Of a DNA stretch of 34,811 nucleotides, positions 30,085-34,811 are shown one piece after another. The notes beneath the pieces are model-generated. The model did not search any database, was not told where the DNA came from, and saw only the letters and a list, made by a program, of their open reading frames with translations. A program made the position numbers and the translations under genes. This DNA comes from a virus. Each line of letters opens with the position of its first letter. Position 1 is the first letter of the stretch. The stretch covers positions 1-34,811 of IMG/VR virus record IMGVR_UViG_3300044825_000326. One strand, given 5' to 3'.

Positions 30085-30461
30085 CAGTAGCAGCAATCTT
30101 TACCGCTATCTTCACCATTGTGGTGGTCGAGCCCCTAACTCAACCCCATAAGTATCCTACCCAAAAGGTATGGACTAAAGAGGATAGCAAAGGTTACGCC
30201 TATGATAGACTATCTGTCTGGCGTGACAAACAAATGGCATGCCTCAGTAAGTTGTGGGGTAAAGAGTCAGCATGGAACCCTGAAGCATACAATAAAATAA
30301 AAGTCATGGGTAGAAATGCTGGCGGTATTCCGCAACTACTGGGGCTTGACCCTAACACCCCCGCAACCAAGCAAATCGACAGAGGGTTAGAGTATATCTT
30401 CCATAGATATCATACCCCCTGTCGGGCTTGGAAGTTCTTTAAGGAGAATAACTACCACTAA
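30060..30461 (+). CDS. Membrane-anchored lysozyme-like (transglycosylase-fold) protein
   Basis: One hundred and thirty-three residues. Residues 7-24 are an N-terminal membrane or signal-anchor helix (RLTVAAIFTAIFTIVVV). The remainder matches the one-domain lytic-transglycosylase-like fold seen in actinobacteria and their phages: CLSKLWGKESAWNP with the catalytic-type Glu69, AGGIPQLLGLDP (88-98), then GLEYIFHRYHTPCRAWKFF. Two cysteines (61 and 121) could form a disulphide outside the membrane. It would cut peptidoglycan as the endolysin or a spanin-like partner. AGAGGGAG precedes the ATG. No cell-wall binding domain is attached. Confidence 0.8.
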   Translation: MAKYFSRLTVAAIFTAIFTIVVVEPLTQPHKYPTQKVWTKEDSKGYAYDRLSVWRDKQMACLSKLWGKESAWNPEAYNKIKVMGRNAGGIPQLLGLDPNTPATKQIDRGLEYIFHRYHTPCRAWKFFKENNYH

Positions 30462-30499
30462 TGGGCAAGTCGTATGGTTCAATTAGGGAGAGGATACTA

Positions 30500-30772
30500 A
30501 TGTGTGCCTCATGCTCTAAGCCGATAGGTGATAGTGATTACTACACAATACTAGGCAGAGGGCTAAAGAAGTATTTATATCATAGCACCGCGCAACTGTG
30601 CGCTAGTGCTGAACCATTACAGAAAGATTGGTACAGACAGAATGACAGAACAAACACCAAGACATATCACAGAGCTCAAGCCAGACTACAAGACAGCGAT
30701 GGATATACGTGGAACACCGACTACAGTCTGCCCGTGTGGCTCGGAGATATGGAACCTGAAGACAATCTTTGA
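30500..30772 (+). CDS. Small CxxC protein, overlapping the next gene
   Basis: I take ATG 30500, with AGGGAGAGG seven bases upstream, over ATG 30461, which just overlaps the previous stop. This gives 90 residues starting MCASCSKPIGDSDYY; the CxxC and a later Cys near 34 could bind metal. The N-terminal half looks ordered, but the last 40 residues overlap the next gene by 131 bases in another frame and look like unconstrained sequence. The true end may be earlier in ancestors, or there is a frameshift. No family recognised. Confidence 0.5.
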   Translation: MCASCSKPIGDSDYYTILGRGLKKYLYHSTAQLCASAEPLQKDWYRQNDRTNTKTYHRAQARLQDSDGYTWNTDYSLPVWLGDMEPEDNL

Positions 30773-30878
30773 CAGAGACGACGGAACTATTGCCCTATAC
30801 TTTACAGATATGGAGTGCGCTGACTGTGGTACACTAGCTACCGCACCTCAACCTGAGGGCTCAACGCTGGAGGACTGA
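30642..30878 (+). CDS. Zinc-ribbon hypothetical protein (78 aa)
   Basis: ATG 30642 gives 78 residues; a GTG at 30606 would add twelve. The core DIRGTPTTVCPCGSEIWNLK (about residues 19-38) and later MECADCGTLATAPQPEG are a CxC plus CxxC zinc ribbon of a kind frequent in actinophage early regions (recollection). The frame is +1 to the overlapping gene. Its stop overlaps the next start as TGATG. Probably a nucleic-acid or protein-binding adaptor. Confidence 0.65.
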   Translation: MTEQTPRHITELKPDYKTAMDIRGTPTTVCPCGSEIWNLKTIFDRDDGTIALYFTDMECADCGTLATAPQPEGSTLED

Positions 30879-31051
30879 TGCCAACATACGAATATAGATG
30901 TGGTAAGTGCGAGTCGCTTACTGTACTTTCCCGTTCCGTAGATGAGCGTGATGAACCAGTCACGTGCGTCTGTGGATTTAGTTCAACAAGAATATACAAC
31001 GCAGTTGGTATCCAGTTCAAGGGTACTGGCTTCTACAAAACTGGAGGATAA
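30878..31051 (+). CDS. FmdB-type zinc-ribbon protein (57 aa)
   Basis: Starts in the TGATG overlap and stops at TAA 31049-31051. MPTYEYRCGKC (residues 1-11) followed by CVCG (30-33) and IQFKGTGFYKTGG is the FmdB or CxxC-CxxC-SSSS family hallmark; one pair is CxC instead of CxxC. These proteins are small regulators or RNA polymerase-associated factors of poorly known role. A clean ribosome site for the next gene (GGAGG) overlaps its end. Confidence 0.8.
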   Translation: MPTYEYRCGKCESLTVLSRSVDERDEPVTCVCGFSSTRIYNAVGIQFKGTGFYKTGG

Positions 31052-31513
31052 ATGATTACTTATGATTTAAACGCAGAGGACGTAGCCAACTTAATCAAGG
31101 CTCATCTCTGCGAGGATTTAGAAGTCACCGAGGTTGGGGATTATACCCTGATACGAAGTGATAGTGACAAGTTCTATGGTATGGTTAAGACTTATGAAGT
31201 CGGACCCATAATCTTAACCGGAGAAGACCATGGGAAAATCACTATGGGTGCGAGTGCTTATGACTATACTTCCCTGTTCATAGCAGCCACACCTGAAGGC
31301 GTGTTCCAATTCAACCTATCTCTACTAAGACTAGAGTTTGAAGACTATACAGACCCAGAAGCGGGCACAGATATTAAAGTCGCTGAACTGGATGAGTCTA
31401 ATAGTACTCAGATTCTAGAGTGGTATCCTGAGTTTGCTAGTGAGGATGATTATATCGACGCACTAATGAGCAACGGAGATAAGATTGGGTTTGATGAGGA
31501 CGACACTTGGTAA
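31052..31513 (+). CDS. Acidic hypothetical protein (153 aa)
   Basis: One hundred and fifty-three residues, ATG placed just after ACTGGAGGATAA. Very acidic throughout (for example EDLEVTEVGDYTLIRSDSDKF, and at the end DKIGFDEDDTW). Strand-rich pattern with one Cys near residue 20. Possibly a DNA-mimic or host-takeover protein from charge alone; no family recognised. It is the last clear plus-strand gene before the convergent junction. Confidence 0.65.
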   Translation: MITYDLNAEDVANLIKAHLCEDLEVTEVGDYTLIRSDSDKFYGMVKTYEVGPIILTGEDHGKITMGASAYDYTSLFIAATPEGVFQFNLSLLRLEFEDYTDPEAGTDIKVAELDESNSTQILEWYPEFASEDDYIDALMSNGDKIGFDEDDTW

Positions 31514-31644
31514 TATGGAAATGGCTAGTCAAGTTCGCACCAGTAACATTACTTATAGTGTTCTTGCTAGCCATAACCATACTGACTTATACTATTCTAG
31601 GTCTGGGGATTCTGATATCTCATCTGTTTCCTTGGCATCCTTGA
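31507..31644 (+). CDS. Possible small membrane protein (45 aa, TTG start)
   Basis: A frame from TTG 31507 to TGA 31642-31644 encodes a very hydrophobic stretch (PVTLLIVFLAITILTYTILG) that would cross the membrane, beginning VIWKWLVKFA. GAGG lies seven bases upstream inside the previous gene. It overlaps the converging sigma-like gene by 53 bases and its start is rare, so it may be chance. If real it is a candidate holin. Confidence 0.3.
   Translation: MVIWKWLVKFAPVTLLIVFLLAITILTYTILGLGILISHLFPWHP
31521..31574. repeat. Inverted repeat at the convergent junction
   Basis: ATGGCTAG (31521-31528) and CTAGCCAT (31567-31574) are perfect inverted copies 38 bases apart, between the ends of converging operons. 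No U-run, so it is only a weak candidate for a two-way terminator. Confidence 0.3.
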
Positions 31645-32257
31645 AGTCTTCATCTTCGTAAGGCTTGAAGCCACCAAGCTTATTGACTAACCTTTTTATA
31701 GCACGCTTGTGACGCATTCTCGCTGCGTCCTCCGTGCCGAGAGATAGAAAGTTGGCTATCTCCTTGAAGTCACATGACTCTGCATGCCGTAAGAAGATTA
31801 CCCTCCTATCTTCTTTGGATAACTTCCAGTATGCAGAGTCGATTTCAAGTAACATTACCTGAACATTACCGCCCTCTGCTGGGGCTGAAGGTCTACCAAT
31901 CTTACCGAGATTTAATTTAGGAGCAACATTAAAGTTGCCCATCAATACAGTGGGAAGCAAAGCTTCTACCATCTCAGGCTCATAGTAATACAAGTCGGAT
32001 GTATCATACCCGACAGACTTAGCCTTCCATCTCTGACAATAATCCAACGCTTGATTCCTAAGACTACGATAGATGAGGTTCTTAGCATCTCTTTCACCTA
32101 AAGATTTCCAGTGCTCTACCTTATTAGGATGCTCAGCAAACCACATATACAGGGCTTGTCTAATATCCTGAAGCTCGCACATTGGAAACTTCTTATGGTA
32201 CTCAGAGGACACGTTGGACACAATGTAGTCCCACTCTTCTATGCTTTCCCAGTTCAT
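31592..32257 (-). CDS. Sigma factor-like (sigma-70 region 2 and 4) protein
   Basis: ATG 32257 in an ATGA overlap with the nuclease gene is preferred over a GTG six codons upstream; this gives 221 residues. Residues 25-80 resemble region 2 (QDIRQALYMWFAEHP, then AKNLIYRSLRNQALDYCQRWK). Residues 137-197 form a region 4-type HTH (KLSKEDRRVIFLRHAESCDF, then KEIANFLSLGTEDAARMRHK). The tail is acidic. ECF-like in layout. It may direct RNA polymerase to late promoters, since the late operon lacks a consensus promoter. Function inferred; no promoter for it was found. Confidence 0.75.
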   Translation of the reverse strand: MNWESIEEWDYIVSNVSSEYHKKFPMCELQDIRQALYMWFAEHPNKVEHWKSLGERDAKNLIYRSLRNQALDYCQRWKAKSVGYDTSDLYYYEPEMVEALLPTVLMGNFNVAPKLNLGKIGRPSAPAEGGNVQVMLLEIDSAYWKLSKEDRRVIFLRHAESCDFKEIANFLSLGTEDAARMRHKRAIKRLVNKLGGFKPYEDEDFKDAKETDEISESPDLE

Positions 32258-32646
32258 GCTTTGTCGTTCTTCCACTTTCTAGTACCGGTCAACAAGTCTT
32301 CTACTGTAATCAGATAACCCTTGGACTTATTAGGTGGAATCTCGCAGGAGATTTCCCGGCCCAATGTCTCAACAGTTTTCTTTAATATGTGTGTCGGTAC
32401 TATGAAGGTTGACTGTTCTAATACGAACGCCCAATACGCAGCCTCAGTTACCGACAATCCTGATGGCTCCCATGAGCCTGACTTCATATACCAACACTCA
32501 GTTTCAATGTAGATGTTGTTGGTAATCCACCACTTCCTATCGCGCTTGACTTCTACTGTGCGCCCACCAGTGAGCAACTCTTCAACAAGCTGCTCACCCT
32601 TACGGCCATAGCCGAAGTCAATATCAAACGAGGAGTTCTTGGCCAT
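32254..32646 (-). CDS. PD-(D/E)XK-like nuclease domain protein
   Basis: One hundred and thirty residues. FGYGRKGEQLVEELL (11-25) resembles the first helix with a conserved Glu, VEVKRDRKWW (31-40) gives the EVK of the core, and IYIETECWY (45-53) supplies a further Glu. This is the PD-(D/E)XK plan, used by recombination and restriction nucleases and some nucleotide-binding relatives. The start is just after the upstream stop. Could resolve replication intermediates or cut host DNA. Family moderately sure. Confidence 0.6.
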   Translation of the reverse strand: MAKNSSFDIDFGYGRKGEQLVEELLTGGRTVEVKRDRKWWITNNIYIETECWYMKSGSWEPSGLSVTEAAYWAFVLEQSTFIVPTHILKKTVETLGREISCEIPPNKSKGYLITVEDLLTGTRKWKNDKA

Positions 32647-33051
32647 TTACTTATCCCACTTATCTCTCATTACTAGCAATGCAATGATTGCGTAGTTAGC
32701 TAAATCCTTGAAGGAATCTTCCATTGATTCATACTCTGGCTGGTCACTACCTGTATCAATCAAGTTGTTGATGCGAGCAACCTTGTCATGTATCCTAACT
32801 CTGAGCCCATTGATAGGCCCGCCCGGTGCATCAGCGATATTGCGTGGGCCGTAGTCCTTGTGCTTCTTTAGCAGGACAGACATGAGTTCATCATATACAA
32901 TCCTTACGTCGTCTTCGAACTGGGTGGATTTACGCGGTAACTCTTCGCGCTCAAGAGCGGCACGCTCAGTGTAACGTTTAAGGACTCGTTCTCCTTGTGG
33001 GTCGCTGTCACCCGATAACCCATACCAACTAGGTGTTCTATAATCTGCCAT
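32647..33051 (-). CDS. DUF1599/Nmad1-like protein
   Basis: One hundred and thirty-four residues. VLLKKHKDYGPRNI (59-72), GGPINGLRVRIHDKVARI (77-94) and SFKDLANYAIIALLVMRDKW (113-132) fit the DUF1599 family, also called nucleotide modification associated domain 1 (family placement from memory). The all-helical fold is related in shape to MazG-type nucleotide hydrolases. In phages it often travels with DNA-base modification genes, but none other is seen here. It may act on nucleotides or help modified-base metabolism. Confidence 0.75.
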   Translation of the reverse strand: MADYRTPSWYGLSGDSDPQGERVLKRYTERAALEREELPRKSTQFEDDVRIVYDELMSVLLKKHKDYGPRNIADAPGGPINGLRVRIHDKVARINNLIDTGSDQPEYESMEDSFKDLANYAIIALLVMRDKWDK

Positions 33052-33057
33052 ATCTCT

Positions 33058-33408
33058 TCACTCTCTATCCTTGAATAGTTTCTTGAGTTCTCCATCGAAG
33101 TCTTCCATTACACTTTCTACTATGATATCCTCAACAGTCTCCCCAATTATCTCAGGACTTACTTCTGCTGTGAATAAAGTTACATACGCTGACTGTAAGA
33201 TATCTTCAAGATAATCTATGTCATGCCTGTTCTCAAACAATCCACGCAATAGCGAACCAATCATAAGCTTATACCCACCCGGCAGAATCAATGCCGGATT
33301 AAACTCATCATCGTCTTCAAGCATGTGGTCTACTGCATCAAAGGCATCCTTGAACTTCTGTCCACATTCTGGACACTTAGGCAACTCACCCTTATGATAA
33401 TCAAACAT
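33058..33408 (-). CDS. Zinc-finger hypothetical protein (116 aa)
   Basis: CPECGQKFKDAFDAVDHMLED (residues 12-32) looks like a C2H2-type or CxxC-plus-His zinc finger. The remaining 80 residues are acidic and helical (LEDILQSAYVTLFTAEVSPE, then GETVEDIIVESVMEDFDGELK). The start overlaps the primase stop by eight bases. It may link DNA to the replication machinery. I do not recognise a named family beyond the finger. Confidence 0.65.
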   Translation of the reverse strand: MFDYHKGELPKCPECGQKFKDAFDAVDHMLEDDDEFNPALILPGGYKLMIGSLLRGLFENRHDIDYLEDILQSAYVTLFTAEVSPEIIGETVEDIIVESVMEDFDGELKKLFKDRE

Positions 33409-34024
33409 CTAGAAGTCCCGCCTTCTGGAGTATTGCATTCTCCCCGTAGCTCGCATAATAGGAGTTGACGTCTTCTCCGTCGGGGAATTGAACGATAGTA
33501 ACTGGTAATTCTCGGGCAAGACTGTTGGCAAATTCTTTTCCAGGTTGGTCTCCATCAGCAAAGACGAAAACTCTTTCGAAGTCTGCCAGTAATCTTGTAT
33601 AATGTTTCTTCCAACTATTAGCGCCAGGTACACCGACACAGGGAATACCCACGCAAGCGCTGAGAGTAAGAGTATCCAACTCACCTTCGCAAACAGCAAT
33701 GAAATCACCAGCACGCTCGATGTCAAGAACGTTATACATCTTAGTATCCGCCCCTGTAAGCCCCATATATTTAGGCTCAACAGCGGGATTGAGACTGCGG
33801 AACCGTAAATCCACAACGCCGGTCTTAGTAACATATGGTATGCTTAGCCTTCCTGTATATGCTTCGTGTCCTGGCTCAGCCTCTACGACTACGCCTAATC
33901 GCGCCAGCCGTGCTGCTTCGATTGGAATACCCCTGCTTTTGAGGTAGTCTTCTGCCTGATAAATGTTTTCCTGGTACTTGAGCGAAGCTCTCTCCAGTAA
34001 TTCTTTCTGCGAATTCTTTTGCAT
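33401..34024 (-). CDS. Primase TOPRIM domain (catalytic half)
   Basis: Two hundred and seven residues. YQAEDYLKSRGIPIEAARLARLGVV (22-46) is the N-terminal part of the DnaG catalytic core, CEGELDTL (112-119) and FADGDQPG (155-162) are the TOPRIM metal-binding motifs, so it should make RNA primers. It lacks a zinc domain and helicase. The zinc domain is encoded in the overlapping gene, 149 bases of overlap in the other frame (+1). The ATG at 34024 has no good ribosome site, so coupling or frameshifting is likely. Confidence 0.8.
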   Translation of the reverse strand: MQKNSQKELLERASLKYQENIYQAEDYLKSRGIPIEAARLARLGVVVEAEPGHEAYTGRLSIPYVTKTGVVDLRFRSLNPAVEPKYMGLTGADTKMYNVLDIERAGDFIAVCEGELDTLTLSACVGIPCVGVPGANSWKKHYTRLLADFERVFVFADGDQPGKEFANSLARELPVTIVQFPDGEDVNSYYASYGENAILQKAGLLDV

Positions 34025-34241
34025 CTCTTATACTAATTCCTTCTTGTTGAGAAATGATTTGTAAACTATTTCCTTGAACTCCGCATGCAAAGCAGATGAA
34101 GATATTGCTGTCAAGGTTTGCGGTACCTGACTGGTGCGTATCTCCGTGGAATGGGCATCTGAGATTAACTTGCCCGTGGTTTCGTCCAACCTGTGCACCG
34201 TAGTGGATAAGCACATCTCTAATACTTGGTAAGTCATTCAT
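33876..34241 (-). CDS. Primase zinc-binding domain
   Basis: One hundred and twenty-one residues. CPFH (29-32) and CFAC (50-53) form the CHC2 zinc ribbon of DnaG-type primases, which recognises the template. DAKEFAERITGES continues as in intact primases, but from about residue 88 the frame runs over the TOPRIM gene and looks like noise (Ser/Arg-rich end). The natural partner sequence is in the +1 frame. Either the two halves are separate proteins, or a frameshift fuses them, or one base was lost in assembly. Confidence 0.8.
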   Translation of the reverse strand: MNDLPSIRDVLIHYGAQVGRNHGQVNLRCPFHGDTHQSGTANLDSNIFICFACGVQGNSLQIISQQEGISIRDAKEFAERITGESFAQVPGKHLSGRRLPQKQGYSNRSSTAGAIRRSRRG

Positions 34242-34587
34242 TTCTCTCTCTAACCCATTGTTCTAAATCCTGTATAACCCATGACTTCTCTATGCCATGT
34301 TGCCTTCGCTTCACTACTACGAAGGCTGAAGGTATGGTCGCTAACCCTCGAGCCTTCGCGTAGTTCTTTGCCTCAACCTGCGCTTCGTCCCAAAAGGCAG
34401 GTAAGTCTAGCTTCTTGCGGTTCTTTAGTTCAAGGATATATGTCTTACCCTTAAGGAACACATACATATCACCCTCATCTTTGGCACCAGCCTTAGTCAA
34501 ACGCTCTGCTATAGCCTCATTCTCACGAAGCCAACGCATCACATCAGTCTCGAACTGTGCACCTTTGCGACCATTAGGGTTTGCCAT
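34234..34587 (-). CDS. Holliday junction resolvase-like PD-(D/E)XK nuclease
   Basis: One hundred and seventeen residues: RKGAQFETDVMRWLRE (7-22) with Glu13, AKDEGDMYVF (35-44) with Asp40, and YILELKNRKK (50-59) with the E-x-K motif. This is the archaeal Hjc-like resolvase plan often seen in actinophages; it would cut branched DNA after replication or recombination. Coupled start (TAATG) with the upstream small gene and an eight-base overlap with primase. Family fairly sure. Confidence 0.75.
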   Translation of the reverse strand: MANPNGRKGAQFETDVMRWLRENEAIAERLTKAGAKDEGDMYVFLKGKTYILELKNRKKLDLPAFWDEAQVEAKNYAKARGLATIPSAFVVVKRRQHGIEKSWVIQDLEQWVRERNE

Positions 34588-34775
34588 TAGTATGCGCTCT
34601 TATCTTTCTCTAGTATTCTTATTGCCCAATCCAATCCATCCTGTACACCTTGAGTATACTCGCCCTGTACTGGTGGCTTGGCTTCTTCAATCTTCCTGAT
34701 ACACTTAGCAACATGTTGCAAGTATTCAGTCTGTGCCATTTCCTTGGCGTGAATCTCTAGATAATCATCATCCAT
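34587..34775 (-). CDS. Small hypothetical protein (62 aa)
   Basis: I choose the ATG at 34775, preceded by AAAGGAC, since the frame further upstream lacks a ribosome site and runs to the window edge. The 62 residues start MDDDYLEIHAKEMAQTEYLQ and end DWAIRILEKDKSAY; acidic at first, then helical and mildly basic. No family recognised. Confidence 0.55.
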   Translation of the reverse strand: MDDDYLEIHAKEMAQTEYLQHVAKCIRKIEEAKPPVQGEYTQGVQDGLDWAIRILEKDKSAY

Positions 34776-34811
34776 TGTCTTGTCCTTTAACGATAAGTTC
34801 AGCATAAGCAT
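34768..34811 (-). CDS. C-terminal end of an upstream gene (partial)
   Basis: A frame entering from the right edge reads AYAELIVKGQDNG and stops at TGA 34768-34770, overlapping the next start by eight bases, as is typical of this operon. Only fourteen codons are seen, so no product can be given. Confidence 0.35.
   Translation of the reverse strand, partial: AYAELIVKGQDNG

Noticed and set aside
30769-30801. TTGACA with TATACT near 30769
   Set aside because: Spacer is 21 bp, too long for a normal promoter, and lies within coding sequence.

Overview
The window is part of a tailed-phage genome (or an assembled metagenomic phage contig). The host is probably an actinomycete-lineage bacterium. The best evidence is a phage-encoded WhiB-type Fe-S regulator (29764-30084), a family essentially confined to Actinobacteria and their phages. 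A perfect TGTGA-N6-TCACA site (the CRP/GlxR consensus) in the early control region and an actinophage-style one-domain lysozyme-like protein agree with it. The moderate-to-low GC content would suit freshwater (acI-like) actinobacteria, but that is inference.

Layout. (1) Bases 1-25003 are a single minus-strand late module read right to left: terminase with a fused N-terminal HTH, portal, a proteasome/HslV-like Ntn hydrolase in the usual prohead-protease position, two small proteins, a 1514-residue protein, three helical proteins, scaffold, N4-gp56-like major capsid protein, a cluster of very lysine-rich small proteins, an adaptor-like protein, an Ala/Ser/Thr heptad fibre, a decoration-like protein, a glycine-rich adhesin-like protein, two small WDG-motif proteins, a GT-A glycosyltransferase, and a large beta-rich tail protein cut by the window edge. 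No tape measure or sheath is seen, so a short-tailed (podovirus-like) virion is the best guess. (2) Bases 25004-26029 are a gene-free divergent control region. It holds a long AT-rich imperfect palindrome, two mutually exclusive hairpins, an array of CTGAG motifs at 11-bp spacing, a CRP/GlxR-type site, four consensus promoters and a possible structured RNA. (3) Bases 26030-31513 are a plus-strand early cassette of small, often cysteine-rich proteins. Its centre is an amidoligase with eight CxxC knuckles, followed directly by a class II glutamine amidotransferase. WhiB, a membrane-anchored lysozyme-like protein and several zinc ribbons follow. At least four more TTGACA/TATAAT promoters lie inside this cassette. 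(4) Bases 31592-34811 are a minus-strand replication/regulation module: HJ-resolvase-like nuclease, a primase whose zinc and TOPRIM domains lie in different overlapping frames, a zinc-finger protein, a DUF1599/Nmad1-like protein, a second PD-(D/E)XK-like nuclease and a sigma-factor-like protein.

How the parts may work together (inference): host sigma-70-type polymerase would fire the early plus-strand promoters, possibly tuned by host CRP/GlxR. Amidoligase plus GATase would make or attach an amide-linked product. WhiB and the sigma-like protein would redirect transcription towards the late minus-strand operon, which has no obvious TTGACA/TATAAT promoter. The iteron-like array is a candidate origin or operator. 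The features most worth following up are the amidoligase/GATase pair, the proteasome-like head protease, the 11-bp phased array and the 46-nt tRNA-like element at 26625-26670.
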